DNA of 64,000 nt, taken from contig JANPAR010000004.1 of the NCBI GenBank assembly GCA_031430015.1, forward strand, positions 1 to 64,000, written 5' to 3'. Below are positions 55,472-64,000 of this stretch, piece after piece (the stretch's first letter is position 1; each line of letters starts with the position of its first letter). The stretch comes from CANJDH01 sp031430015. Lineage in GTDB: Bacteria; Pseudomonadota; Gammaproteobacteria; Burkholderiales; JAEUOS01. Under the pieces are notes generated by a model. That model did no database searches and was not told where the DNA came from. It saw only the letters and a program-made list of their open reading frames with translations. A program made the position numbers and the translations under genes.

Positions 55472-56223
55472 ATGGTGCAATCACTGCGCCGGTCATCGCG
55501 ATTGACGGCCCGTCGGCCTCGGGTAAAGGCGCCGTCGCCCAGCTCGTGGCCGCGGCTTTGGGCTTTGCCTATCTCGACAGTGGTGCGATCTATCGGGCGG
55601 CAGCGTTGGCGAGTGCGCGTGCCGGATTGGGTGTTCCGGAAGGATTGGCTGCTGCTGACGAGGCTGTGGTCGATCGTGCTGTTGCGCGACTCGCTGAGGT
55701 TGCCGGCACCATGCCGCTGCGGTTCGCGCACGGCAAGATTTGGCTCGATGCCGACGATGTCACGTCCCTGATTCGCAGCGAGGGCTGCGGAATCGCTGCA
55801 TCGCGCATTTCCGCTCTGCCTGCCGTGCGCGCGGCCTTGCTGCAGCGGCAGCGCGACTTTCGCGTTGCCCCGGGTCTGGTGGCGGATGGCCGCGATATGG
55901 CTTCGGTGGTGTTCCCCGATGCGGCTCTCAAGGTGTTCCTGACGGCCAGCGCCGAAGAGCGTGCCTCGCGGCGCGTTGCGCAGTTGGCAGGCATCGCGTT
56001 AAAAGACGCCAAGTATTTGATCGAAAAAGAAAAAGATGCTAAACTTAACGTCCTTTTCGATTCCGTTTTGAGCGATTTGCAAGAGCGTGACCGGCGTGAT
56101 GCCGGACGTGCTGCGGCACCGCTAAAACAGGTTGAGGGGGCGCTGCTTCTGGATACGACGAATCTGTCGATTGAGGCGGCGGTGGCCCAAATCCTTGCAT
56201 TGTGGGCTGGTGTCAGGCAGTAG
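55468..56223 (+). CDS. cmk: Cytidylate kinase
   Basis: 251 residues, longer than the usual about 225. P-loop AIDGPSASGKGAVAQ; YLDSGAIYRAAAL; and DGRDMASVVFPDAALKVFLTASAEERA (split). It phosphorylates CMP and dCMP. Start at ATG 55468 overlaps the aroA stop (ATGA). rpsA follows after 177 bases. Confidence 0.96.
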   Translation: MNGAITAPVIAIDGPSASGKGAVAQLVAAALGFAYLDSGAIYRAAALASARAGLGVPEGLAAADEAVVDRAVARLAEVAGTMPLRFAHGKIWLDADDVTSLIRSEGCGIAASRISALPAVRAALLQRQRDFRVAPGLVADGRDMASVVFPDAALKVFLTASAEERASRRVAQLAGIALKDAKYLIEKEKDAKLNVLFDSVLSDLQERDRRDAGRAAAPLKQVEGALLLDTTNLSIEAAVAQILALWAGVRQ

Positions 56224-56400
56224 AGAGTAGGGGTACCGCAACTCAGAGGTACCGCAAGAAGAAGTGCGGCAATACGGCGGCAGCGAATTTCGCAACGGAG
56301 TTTCTGCCAGTTTTCAACCAACCCCCCGCATCGCACCGGCTTTTTTGCCGGCCTCGGTCACCCCGGCGATCCGGATGCAGCATCCACTTTAGGTTTATTC

Positions 56401-58113
56401 ATGTCACTCGCTCAACAGGCCGCCGAAATGGCCAATGAAAGTTTTGCCGCTCTTTTTGAAGAGTCGATCAAGTCGCAGGAAATGCGCGCCGGCGAAGTTA
56501 TCACCGCCGAAGTGGTCCGCATCGATTACAACCATGTGGTCGTTAACGCGGGCCTGAAATCCGAGTCTTACATTCCGCTGTCCGAGTTCAAGGACGATGC
56601 TGGTGAAATCACGGTCCAGATTGGCGATTTCGTCGCCGTCGCGATCGATTCAATTGAAAACGGCTTTGGCGAGACCCTGCTGTCGCGTGACAAGGCCAAG
56701 CGCCTCTCGGCATGGCTGGACCTCGAAAAAGCCATGGAGTCGGGCGAGATTGTCTCCGGCACCGTGACCGGCAAGGTCAAGGGCGGCCTGACCGTCATGA
56801 TGAACAGCGTGCGCGCGTTCCTGCCCGGCTCGCTCGTCGATACCCGGCCGATGAAGGACACCACGCCGCTCGAAGGCAAGACCCTCGAATTCAAGGTCAT
56901 CAAGATCGACAAGAAGCGCAACAACGTGGTGGTGTCGCGCCGCGCCGTGCTCGAGGCTTCGCAAGGTGAAGAGCGCCAGAAGCTGCTCTCCAACCTCACT
57001 GAAGGCGCGATCGTCAAGGGCGTGGTCAAGAACATCACCGATTACGGCGCATTCGTGGACCTCGGCGGTATCGATGGCCTGTTGCACATCACCGACCTCG
57101 CCTGGCGCCGCGTGCGTCACCCGTCCGAAGTGCTGGCGGTGGGCGATGAAATCACGGCAAAAATTCTCAAGTTCGACCAGGAAAAAAATCGCGTCTCGCT
57201 CGGCGTCAAACAGTTGGGCGACGACCCGTGGGTTGGCATTGGCCGCCGTTATCCGCAGAGCACGCGTCTGTTCGGTAAGGTGACCAACCTCACCGACTAT
57301 GGCGCATTTGTCGAAGTCGAAGCCGGCATCGAAGGCCTGGTACACGTCTCCGAGATGGACTGGACGAACAAGAACGTGCATCCGTCCAAAGTTGTTGCAT
57401 TGGGTGACGAAGTTGAAGTCATGATCCTCGAGATCGACGAAGACCGCCGCCGCATTTCGCTCGGCATGAAGCAGTGCGCACCGAACCCGTGGGACGATTT
57501 TTCGATCAACCACAAGAAGGGCGACAAGGTCAAAGGCGCGATCAAGTCGATCACCGACTTCGGCGTGTTCATCGGCCTGCCGGGCGGAATCGATGGTCTG
57601 GTGCATCTGTCCGACCTGTCGTGGTCGGCGACCGGCGAAGAAGCCGTCAAGAACTTCAAGAAGGGCGACGAAATCGAGGCCCTGGTGCTGGCCATCGACA
57701 CCGAGCGCGAGCGTATTTCACTGGGTGTCAAGCAGTTGGATGGAGACCCGTTCACCAGCTTTGTGGCTGTGAACGACAAAGGCACGCTGGTCAAAGGTGT
57801 AGTCAAGAGCGTTGATGCCAAGGGTGCCGTGATCGGCCTCGATGGCGACATCGAAGCCTACTTGCGTGCCTCGGAAATTTCTCGTGACCGTGTGCAGGAT
57901 GCCTCGACGCAGCTGGCGGTGGGCGACAAGGTCGAGGCAGTCATCATCAACGTTGACCGCAAGACCCGCAACATCAACGTGTCGATCAAGGCCAAAGATC
58001 AGGCTGAGGAGACGCAGGTGATCAAGCAGTTGCAGGACGCAGGCGCCGGCAATGCCAAGGAAGGCACCACCAACCTTGGCGCGCTGCTCAAAGCCAAGAT
58101 GGACCAGAAGTAA
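56401..58113 (+). CDS. rpsA: Small ribosomal subunit protein S1 (bS1)
   Basis: 570 residues with six S1 domains; typical units are VKGVVKNITDYGAFVDLGG, DGLLHITDLAWRRV and VHVSEMDWTNKNVHPS. S1 binds mRNA leaders and helps start translation. The 177-base leader has a small CCGGC/GCCGG hairpin around a T-run, where S1 feedback could act. A further long inverted repeat follows the gene. Confidence 0.98.
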   Translation: MSLAQQAAEMANESFAALFEESIKSQEMRAGEVITAEVVRIDYNHVVVNAGLKSESYIPLSEFKDDAGEITVQIGDFVAVAIDSIENGFGETLLSRDKAKRLSAWLDLEKAMESGEIVSGTVTGKVKGGLTVMMNSVRAFLPGSLVDTRPMKDTTPLEGKTLEFKVIKIDKKRNNVVVSRRAVLEASQGEERQKLLSNLTEGAIVKGVVKNITDYGAFVDLGGIDGLLHITDLAWRRVRHPSEVLAVGDEITAKILKFDQEKNRVSLGVKQLGDDPWVGIGRRYPQSTRLFGKVTNLTDYGAFVEVEAGIEGLVHVSEMDWTNKNVHPSKVVALGDEVEVMILEIDEDRRRISLGMKQCAPNPWDDFSINHKKGDKVKGAIKSITDFGVFIGLPGGIDGLVHLSDLSWSATGEEAVKNFKKGDEIEALVLAIDTERERISLGVKQLDGDPFTSFVAVNDKGTLVKGVVKSVDAKGAVIGLDGDIEAYLRASEISRDRVQDASTQLAVGDKVEAVIINVDRKTRNINVSIKAKDQAEETQVIKQLQDAGAGNAKEGTTNLGALLKAKMDQK

Positions 58114-58171
58114 GCTTACGGGTAAGCACGTAAACGCACGGCGGTCTTCACGCAACGTACGCGACGAATCA

Positions 58172-58226
58172 GGGTGCAGTAGTGACAAGGTTTGGCGGCT
58201 TGCCGTTTGACGTAGTCACTGCACCC
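58172..58226. repeat. Long inverted repeat between rpsA and ihfB
   Basis: GGGTGCAGT (58172-58180) is matched by ACTGCACCC (58218-58226); inside it lies a short CGGC-TT-GCCG hairpin. There is no T-tract. It may shape the rpsA 3' end or the ihfB leader. Confidence 0.6.
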
Positions 58227-58255
58227 AGGTTCTCCAGTTAACCACAGGCGCAGCG

Positions 58256-58600
58256 GTGTCCTTCGAATTCGAAATCAACGGTGTCACCAAGTCGGATCTG
58301 ATCACGCGGCTCGCCGCGCGCTATCCGCAATTGGTGGCCAAGGATGCCGACCTTGCGGTCAAGACGATTCTCGATGAGATGACTACCTCTTTGTCGCAGG
58401 GGCAGCGCATCGAGATTCGCGGTTTTGGCAGCTTTGGCCTCAACTACCGGCCGCCGCGCATCGGGCGCAACCCGAAGTCGGGCGACAAGGTGCAGGTGCC
58501 GGAGAAACACGTACCGCACTTCAAGGCCGGCAAGGAATTGCGTGACCGCGTTGACGCGGGTCTCAATGCGGCGGCACCGCGTGCGGTGGCGGGGCGTTGA
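58256..58600 (+). CDS. ihfB: Integration host factor subunit beta
   Basis: 114 residues, GTG start at 58256 (MSFEFEINGVTKSDLI). The IHF/HU fold with EIRGFGSFGLNYRPPRIGRN, the conserved arm proline (PPRIGRNPKSGDKV), and the C-terminal PHFKAGKELRDRV. It bends DNA with IhfA. It follows rpsA in the standard order. Confidence 0.96.
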   Translation: MSFEFEINGVTKSDLITRLAARYPQLVAKDADLAVKTILDEMTTSLSQGQRIEIRGFGSFGLNYRPPRIGRNPKSGDKVQVPEKHVPHFKAGKELRDRVDAGLNAAAPRAVAGR

Positions 58601-58769
58601 GACGTATGTCCGACTTGCGAATGCAAACCCTAAACGACCCTGCCGGCTTTGCCGCTGGCGACCCGGCGGCACGCAAGTGCCGTTTTTTTTTGCGGGCGAG
58701 TGGATTGCGGGAATGCAGGCAGGAGAACCTTGCCTGCCGAGGGATTTGGCAGCACGGCCAGAGGCAAGC

Positions 58770-59183
58770 ATGCGCTACGTGACGGCTGCGCTGCGCTGGT
58801 TTTTGTTTTTGGTGTTCTTTTTGTTCGCGCTCAAAAATCACGAACTGGTCTCGCTGCGGTTTTACTTTGACCTTGAGTGGAAGCTGCCGCTGGTGCTGCT
58901 ACTGTTTGTATTTTTTCTGGCGGGGGCCGTGATTGGCCTGCTGGCGCTGTTGCCGCGTGTCATGCGTCAGCGGCGCGAGATCAATACTGCGCTGGCCGAA
59001 GTGAAATGGCTGCGCGAGCCTGGTACCGGCAAACGTGCCGGGGCCCATGGAGGTGCTGGTACCAGCGGCAGTAGCGGCGCCTCTGTTGTGGCAGCGGGCG
59101 GCGTGGGAGTCACGGGCGCGACGGCTGCGGTGCTGACGCAAGCGCCGCTGGATGCAGTTGCTCCAGTACCGGCGAGGAAGTAG
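58770..59183 (+). CDS. lapA: Lipopolysaccharide assembly protein A (LapA/DUF1049)
   Basis: 137 residues from ATG 58770 (MRYVTAALRWFLFLVFF), chosen since the two membrane segments (FLFLVFFLFALKNHELVSL and LPLVLLLFVFFLAGAVIGLLALLP, in pieces) match the family; the frame upstream overlaps ihfB out of frame. The Gly/Ala-rich C-terminal tail (about 45 residues) is longer than usual. LapA works with LapB in tuning LpxC levels. It is 3 bases before lapB. Confidence 0.88.
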   Translation: MRYVTAALRWFLFLVFFLFALKNHELVSLRFYFDLEWKLPLVLLLFVFFLAGAVIGLLALLPRVMRQRREINTALAEVKWLREPGTGKRAGAHGGAGTSGSSGASVVAAGGVGVTGATAAVLTQAPLDAVAPVPARK

Positions 59184-59186
59184 GCG

Positions 59187-60362
59187 ATGGAAATTGATCT
59201 GTGGTGGTTGCTCGCGCTGCCGGTGTTTTTCGGCCTCGGCTGGATTGCTGCGCGCGTCGATATCCGCCATCTGATGTCGGAGTCGCGCGCACTGCCCGGC
59301 TCCTACTTCAAGGGCCTCAATTTCCTGCTGAACGAGCAGCCCGACAAGGCCATTGATGCTTTTATCGAAGTCGTCAAGCTCGACCCGGAGACCATAGAGT
59401 TGCACTTTGCGCTCGGTAATCTGTTCCGCCGCCGCGGCGAAATCGAGCGCGCGATCCGCATGCATACCAATCTGGTTAACCGGCCCGACCTCAACGACGA
59501 GCAGCGCCTGCATGCGCTCTATGAACTGGGGCAGGATTTTCTCAAGGCCGGCATGCTCGATCGCGCCGAAGAGTCGCTGACGCGGCTTGAGGGCACCACC
59601 TGGGCCGGGCGCGCGCAGGTGCACCTGCTCGAAATATACGAGTTGGAAAAAGACTGGGACAAAGCCGTGCGCACGGCCGAGCGTGTCGAGCGCGAGACCG
59701 GTGCCTCGCGGCAAAAGGAGATCGCACAGTTCCATTGCGAGCGCGCGGCGGCAAGCCTGGCGCGCTCGCAGCCCGACGAAGCGCGGGGCCATGTCGAGGC
59801 CGCCCTCAAGGCACATCGCAAGACGGTGCGCGCCAACATGATCCTGGGTGATATCGAAGCACACCAGAAGCAGCACGCCGCCGCGATTGCCGCCTGGCTG
59901 CGCATTGAAACCCAGGATCCGCGCTTTCTTTCGCATATTGCGGCGCGGTTGATGGATGCGCACCGCGCGCAGGGCAAGGCACCTCAGGGTGCGCAATTGC
60001 TGCGCGGATTGCTGGAGCGCTATCCGTCGGCTGATCTGCTCGAGACTGCGTTTCAGGTCACCCTCGAAACGGCGGGTGCGGAAGCAGCCTATGCGGTGGT
60101 GCGCGAGGAATTGCGCAAACATCCCACGCTGGCCGGTCTCGACAAATTGCTCGAAGCGCAATTGCTGGCCGTACCGCCCGAGCGCGCGGGCGACCTCACC
60201 CTCATCAAAAGTCTAATCCACGCGCATACCGAAAAACTCAAGCGCTATGCGTGCGAAAATTGCGGCTTCAAAGCCAAGCAGTTTTTCTGGCGCTGTCCCG
60301 GCTGTGGCGGGTGGGAGACCTACTCCCCAAACCGCGCCGAAGAATTGAACGGATCCGTATGA
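59187..60362 (+). CDS. lapB: Lipopolysaccharide assembly protein B (YciM)
   Basis: 391 residues: one N-terminal membrane helix (LWWLLALPVFFGLGWIAA), about nine TPR repeats in the cytoplasm, and a C-terminal rubredoxin-like zinc ribbon (CENCGF and RCPGCGGW). It adapts LpxC to the FtsH protease, limiting lipid A synthesis. Stop overlaps the ugd start by 4 bases (ATGA). Confidence 0.96.
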   Translation: MEIDLWWLLALPVFFGLGWIAARVDIRHLMSESRALPGSYFKGLNFLLNEQPDKAIDAFIEVVKLDPETIELHFALGNLFRRRGEIERAIRMHTNLVNRPDLNDEQRLHALYELGQDFLKAGMLDRAEESLTRLEGTTWAGRAQVHLLEIYELEKDWDKAVRTAERVERETGASRQKEIAQFHCERAAASLARSQPDEARGHVEAALKAHRKTVRANMILGDIEAHQKQHAAAIAAWLRIETQDPRFLSHIAARLMDAHRAQGKAPQGAQLLRGLLERYPSADLLETAFQVTLETAGAEAAYAVVREELRKHPTLAGLDKLLEAQLLAVPPERAGDLTLIKSLIHAHTEKLKRYACENCGFKAKQFFWRCPGCGGWETYSPNRAEELNGSV

Positions 60363-61765
60363 AAATCACCATGATCGGCACCGGCTACGTCGGGCTCGTC
60401 ACCGGCGCCTGTTTTGCCGAAGTCGGCAACGATGTCATGTGCCTGGATCTGGATGCCAAAAAAATCGGTATCCTTAGCAACGGCGGCGTGCCGATTTTTG
60501 AGCCGGGTCTCAAAGAAATGGTGGCGCGCAACGTGGCCGCAGGACGTATCCGCTTCACGACCGATCTCGATACGGCGGTGGCGCACGGCGATGTGCAATT
60601 CATCGCGGTGGGCACGCCACCCGGTGAGGATGGCTCGGCCGATCTGCAATATGTCGCTGCGGCAGCACGCAACATCGGGCAACGCATGACTGCGGCCAAG
60701 GTGATCGTGGACAAATCCACTGTGCCGGTGGGGACGGCCGACATGGTGCGTGCCGTGATTACCGCCGAGCTGGCCGCGCGCAGGGTGGACGTGCCGTTTT
60801 CAGTGGTATCCAACCCCGAGTTTTTGAAAGAAGGCGCGGCGATTGATGACTTCATGAAGCCGGATCGCGTGGTGATTGGTGCCGATGCGGCCGACGAGCG
60901 CGCTCGCACTGCCATGCGTGCCCTCTACGCGCCGTTTCAGCGCAATCACGAGCGCATGATTTTCATGGACATCCGCTCCGCCGAGTTGACCAAGTACGCG
61001 GCCAACGCCATGCTGGCAACGCGCATTTCGTTCATGAACGAGGTTGCCAACCTCGCAGAAAAGCTTGGTGCTGATGTGGAACTGGTGCGCCAGGGCATCG
61101 GCTCCGACCCACGTATTGGCTATCACTTTCTCTACGCCGGTTGCGGGTATGGTGGCTCGTGTTTCCCGAAGGACGTGCAAGCCCTGCAGCGCACCGCGCG
61201 TGAAGCCGGCGCAGGATTTGAAATCCTTGATGCCGTGGAGCGTGCCAACGCTAAGCAAAAGCAGGTGCTGGCGAACAAGGTGGTGGCGCGCTTTGGCGAG
61301 AATCTCGCGGGTAAGCGCTTTGCCATGTGGGGGCTCGCGTTCAAGCCCAATACCGACGACATGCGTGAAGCGCCCGCGCTAGAAGTGATCGCCGCGCTGA
61401 CCGCACGCGGTGCCGAAGTCTGTGCCTACGACCCGATTGCCATGGACGAGGCTACACACATGCTGGCGGGCAATGCACGCGTGTCCTACGCAGCCTTGCA
61501 GATGCAGGCGCTTGACGGTGCCGATGCGCTCGTGATCGTGACTGAGTGGAAGGAATTTCGCAGCCCCGACTTTGCCGCCATCAAGGCCGCACTCAAGACG
61601 CCGGTGATTTTTGATGGCCGCAATCTGTATGATCCGGCGCTGGTGCGTGCGCAGGGCATCGAATATGAGCCAGTGGGCCGACCGGTCCTGGGAACTCACG
61701 CGGCTGGACATGCGGCAACGGGCAACGCAGCAACGGACCGCACGGCGAAGAAAGCATCTGCATGA
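60359..61765 (+). CDS. ugd: UDP-glucose 6-dehydrogenase
   Basis: 468 residues from ATG 60359 (MKITMIGTGYVGLVTG), the normal start, within a longer open frame. NAD site IGTGYVGLVTGACFAEVG; catalytic cysteine in GYGGSCFPKD. An Ala/Gly/Thr-rich C-terminal tail (HAAGHAATGNAATDRTA) is unusual. It oxidises UDP-glucose to UDP-glucuronate for envelope polysaccharide or lipid A modification. Confidence 0.96.
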   Translation: MKITMIGTGYVGLVTGACFAEVGNDVMCLDLDAKKIGILSNGGVPIFEPGLKEMVARNVAAGRIRFTTDLDTAVAHGDVQFIAVGTPPGEDGSADLQYVAAAARNIGQRMTAAKVIVDKSTVPVGTADMVRAVITAELAARRVDVPFSVVSNPEFLKEGAAIDDFMKPDRVVIGADAADERARTAMRALYAPFQRNHERMIFMDIRSAELTKYAANAMLATRISFMNEVANLAEKLGADVELVRQGIGSDPRIGYHFLYAGCGYGGSCFPKDVQALQRTAREAGAGFEILDAVERANAKQKQVLANKVVARFGENLAGKRFAMWGLAFKPNTDDMREAPALEVIAALTARGAEVCAYDPIAMDEATHMLAGNARVSYAALQMQALDGADALVIVTEWKEFRSPDFAAIKAALKTPVIFDGRNLYDPALVRAQGIEYEPVGRPVLGTHAAGHAATGNAATDRTAKKASA

Positions 61766-62691
61766 CCATGGCCCTGCGCGCCGCCGCGCGTCAATCCCGC
61801 GTGCTGGTGGTGGGCGACGTGATGCTGGACCGGTACTGGTTCGGCGATGTGCATCGCATCTCGCCGGAAGCCCCGGTGCCGGTGGTCAAGGTTGAGCGCA
61901 GCGAAGAGCGCCTCGGTGGCGCGGCCAACGTGGCGCGCAATGCGGCAGCCCTTGGGGCGCAGACCACACTGCTGTCAGTCGTGGGCGACGACGAGGCCGG
62001 GCAAACCATCAAACGCCTGCTGGAAGCTGCCGGCATCTACACCACGCTGCATGTTGATTCCGCCTTCAAGACCACGGTGAAGCTGCGCGTGATTGGCCGC
62101 CAGCAGCAACTGCTGCGCATCGACTTTGAAGAATCGCCGAGCCACGAAGTGCTGACCGGCAAGCTCGAAGAGTTCAAACGCTTGCTCGCTGACAACGACG
62201 TGGTGATCCTGTCCGATTACGGCAAGGGCGGCTTGACGCATATCGCAGAGATGATTGCCGCAGCGCGTGACGCGGGCAAGCAAATTTTGGTCGACCCGAA
62301 AGGGGATGACTACGTGCGTTACGCGGGCGCCACCATGCTCACCCCCAACCGCAGCGAGTTGCGCGAAGTGATTGGCAAGTGGGCATCCGAAGGCGATCTC
62401 GTGCGGCGTGCAAATGCGCTGCGTGAGCAATTGCAGCTTGAGGCGCTGTTGCTGACGCGTTCGGAGGAAGGCATGACCCTATTCCGCCGTGACGGCACGC
62501 TGCATTTTTCGGCGGCCGCGCGGGAAGTGTTCGACGTTTCGGGGGCCGGCGATACGGTGATCGCCACCATCGGCGTGCTGCTTGGCGGTGGCGTCACCAT
62601 GCCGCAAGCGGTTGAAGCGGCCAATCGTGCCGGAGGCATTGTGGTCGGCAAACTCGGCACTGCGGTCGTCGCACCAGAGGAGCTGTTCTGA
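61762..62691 (+). CDS. rfaE1: D-glycero-beta-D-manno-heptose-7-phosphate kinase
   Basis: 309 residues of the PfkB/ribokinase family: VLVVGDVMLDRYWFGDVHRI, GGAANVARNAAALGAQ, and the ATP/anion hole VSGAGDTVIATIG. The second (cytidylyltransferase) half of a fused HldE is absent, so it is the single-domain kinase; the adenylyltransferase must be elsewhere. It overlaps ugd by 4 bases (ATGA) and hldD by 1. Confidence 0.95.
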   Translation: MTMALRAAARQSRVLVVGDVMLDRYWFGDVHRISPEAPVPVVKVERSEERLGGAANVARNAAALGAQTTLLSVVGDDEAGQTIKRLLEAAGIYTTLHVDSAFKTTVKLRVIGRQQQLLRIDFEESPSHEVLTGKLEEFKRLLADNDVVILSDYGKGGLTHIAEMIAAARDAGKQILVDPKGDDYVRYAGATMLTPNRSELREVIGKWASEGDLVRRANALREQLQLEALLLTRSEEGMTLFRRDGTLHFSAAAREVFDVSGAGDTVIATIGVLLGGGVTMPQAVEAANRAGGIVVGKLGTAVVAPEELF

Positions 62692-63692
62692 TGGGCATGA
62701 TTGTGGTCACCGGCGCGGCCGGCTTTGTCGGGGCCAATCTGGTCAAAGCGCTCAATGCACGCGGCCGCACAGACATCATCGCAGTAGACAATCTGGCGCG
62801 CGCGGACAAGTTTCCCAACCTCTCCGATTGCGACATCGCCGATTATTTCGACAAGAGCACATTTCTCGACCGTCTCGATGGCGGCCGGTGGGATGGCGAG
62901 ATCGATGCCATCCTCCATCAGGGTGCGTGCTCCGACACCATGGAGCTTGACGGCCGCTACATGATGGACAACAACTACCGCTATTCCGCAGATCTTCTCA
63001 ACTGGTGCCAGATCGAAGAAGTGCCGCTGCTGTACGCGTCGTCGGCAGCGGTGTACGGCGCGGGGCCGGTATTCGCCGAAGGGCGCGCGCATGAGAAGCC
63101 GCTCAACATCTACGGCTACTCCAAGTTCCTGTTCGACCAGATGGTGCGCCAGCGCATCGCGCAGGGCTTGACGGCGCAGGTCGCGGGCTTTCGCTACTTC
63201 AATGTGTACGGGCCGCGCGAAACACACAAGGGACGCATGGCCTCTGTCGCATTTCATAATTTCAATGAGTTTCGCGCCACCGGCAAGGTCAAATTGTTTG
63301 AAGGCTGGGCCGGCTATGGCGATGGCGAGCAAAGCCGCGACTTTGTGTCGGTCGAAGACGTGGTCAAGGTCAATCTGCATTTTCTCGAACATCCCGATTT
63401 GACTGGCGTGTTCAATCTCGGCACCGGGCGCGCGCAGCCGTTTAACGACGTCGCCTGCGCCGTCATCAATGCCTGCCGTGCAACTGAGGGAAAAGCGGCC
63501 TTGAACCTGGCGCAGATTCGCGCGGAGGGGCTGATCGAGTACATCCCGTTTCCCGAGGTGCTCAAAGGCAAGTATCAGAGCTACACCCAGGCCAGCGTGC
63601 AGCAATTGCGTGCAGCGGGCTACGACGGTGCGTTTTTGGATGTCGGAGCCGGTGTGGCGCGCTATGTTGCCGCGCTGCTCGGGTCAACCTGA
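62691..63692 (+). CDS. hldD: ADP-L-glycero-D-manno-heptose 6-epimerase
   Basis: 333 residues of the SDR type: VVTGAAGFVGANLVKAL, the YGYSKFLFD (Y-x-x-x-K) active site, and RYFNVYGPRETHKGRMAS. It turns ADP-D-glycero to ADP-L-glycero-D-manno-heptose for the LPS core. The start overlaps the rfaE1 stop by 1 base (TGATG). Confidence 0.97.
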   Translation: MGMIVVTGAAGFVGANLVKALNARGRTDIIAVDNLARADKFPNLSDCDIADYFDKSTFLDRLDGGRWDGEIDAILHQGACSDTMELDGRYMMDNNYRYSADLLNWCQIEEVPLLYASSAAVYGAGPVFAEGRAHEKPLNIYGYSKFLFDQMVRQRIAQGLTAQVAGFRYFNVYGPRETHKGRMASVAFHNFNEFRATGKVKLFEGWAGYGDGEQSRDFVSVEDVVKVNLHFLEHPDLTGVFNLGTGRAQPFNDVACAVINACRATEGKAALNLAQIRAEGLIEYIPFPEVLKGKYQSYTQASVQQLRAAGYDGAFLDVGAGVARYVAALLGST

Positions 63693-63720
63693 GAGGATTG
63701 CAGGGCGTTTAGCGTAATAC

Positions 63721-63780
63721 GGCCAGAAATGGCCACCAACGGCCAGAGTCGGCCACATACAGCCAAGTCTGGCTGACAAC
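63721..63780. repeat. Three 20-bp tandem repeats, each a small palindrome
   Basis: Units at 63721, 63741 and 63761 share GGCCAGAnnyGGCCAC-like sequence (third copy: AGCCAAGTCTGGCTGACAAC), each with a GGCCA/TGGCC inverted repeat. The period is 20 bases, nearly two helical turns. They lie between hldD and the ComEA-like gene. Confidence 0.7.
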
Positions 63781-63795
63781 TACGAGGAGCGTGAC

Positions 63796-64000
63796 ATGAA
63801 CAAACTGTGGATGGTGTTGATCGGATTTTTAATGAGTATCAGCATGGCGTTCGCCGCGGTCGACATCAACAGTGCCGACGAAAAAGGCCTGGATGCGATC
63901 AAGGGTATCGGCGCGGTCAAGGCCAAGGCGATTGTGGATGAGCGCACCAAGAACGGCCCGTTCAAAAGTCTCGACGATGTTGAAAAGCGCGTCAAAGGCA
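63796..64000 (+). CDS. Helix-hairpin-helix protein, ComEA-like (5' part, truncated by the window)
   Basis: 68 residues visible from ATG 63796 (MNKLWMVLIGFLMS), with GAGGAG at good spacing. The signal peptide ends near AFAAVDIN, and the body starts with NSADEKGLDAIKGIG then AKAIVDERTKNGPF, the tandem helix-hairpin-helix (ComEA) type that binds double-stranded DNA in the periplasm. The 3' end is past the window. Its promoter region holds the 20-bp tandem repeats. Confidence 0.85.
   Translation, partial: MNKLWMVLIGFLMSISMAFAAVDINSADEKGLDAIKGIGAVKAKAIVDERTKNGPFKSLDDVEKRVKG

Overview
The window is about 64 kb of GC-rich bacterial chromosome, most likely from a betaproteobacterium of the order Burkholderiales. 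Supporting signs are two Bug-type tripartite tricarboxylate transporter binding proteins, a DUF3579 protein, an OmpA type common in that order, and the gene orders gyrA-serC-pheA-hisC-tyrA-aroA-cmk-rpsA-ihfB-lapAB and exbBD-lpxK-Trm112-kdsB-adk. There is no rRNA, prophage, insertion sequence, CRISPR array or integrase. One tRNA gene is present. No gene-free stretch exceeds 300 bases; the longest, about 290 bases, lies between rpsT and murJ.

Layout. 0-11 kb: the 3' end of spoT/relA, a short core methionine synthase (MesD-like), a free-standing MnmC oxidoreductase-like protein, UspA, a large DUF349 protein, an exported methyltransferase, a DUF1857/YgiD pair, a B12-binding radical SAM enzyme, and a divergent cupin/LysR pair around a perfect palindrome. 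12-17 kb is the accessory stretch: a glutaredoxin-DinB fusion with an in-frame UGA, a small conserved hypothetical, NIPSNAP, and Bug-redoxin-Bug. 17-28 kb: ald, pyrD, LOG, DUF3579, rpsT, murJ, sirB1, an SDR dehydrogenase, a Sel1-repeat protein, hppA and adk. 28-32 kb: the LPS/energy operon exbB-exbD-lpxK-Trm112-kdsB on the minus strand. 32-40 kb: xseA, sodB, a membrane protein, dnaG, rpoD and a tRNA. 40-46 kb: a lipoprotein, hemW-rdgB-rph, and two ompA paralogues flanking a deaminase. 46-64 kb: gyrA, a DUF2059 protein, the aromatic amino acid/histidine operon, cmk-rpsA-ihfB, and the envelope operon lapA-lapB-ugd-rfaE1-hldD, ending in a truncated ComEA-like gene.

The most notable observation is at 12222-12995. 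A glutaredoxin-DinB fusion reads through a UGA placed exactly at the first redox cysteine of the expected PG-C-S-S-C motif (Q-P-G-UGA-S-S-C). The UGA is followed by a hairpin with a 6-bp upper stem, a 5-nt loop with G in position 2, and a loop 22 nt downstream. This geometry fits a bacterial SECIS, and the frame stays open for 241 more codons. The best reading is an unannotated selenoprotein (a U-x-x-C glutaredoxin fused to a DinB-type, possibly thiol-transferase, domain) rather than a pseudogene. A perfect palindrome overlaps its candidate -35 box. Other points of interest are a LysR operator, a 20-bp tandem array of small palindromes before the ComEA-like gene, 42-44 bp repeats copied from the xseA 3' end, a DnaA-box pair between exbB and xseA, and a twin-arginine-exported methyltransferase.
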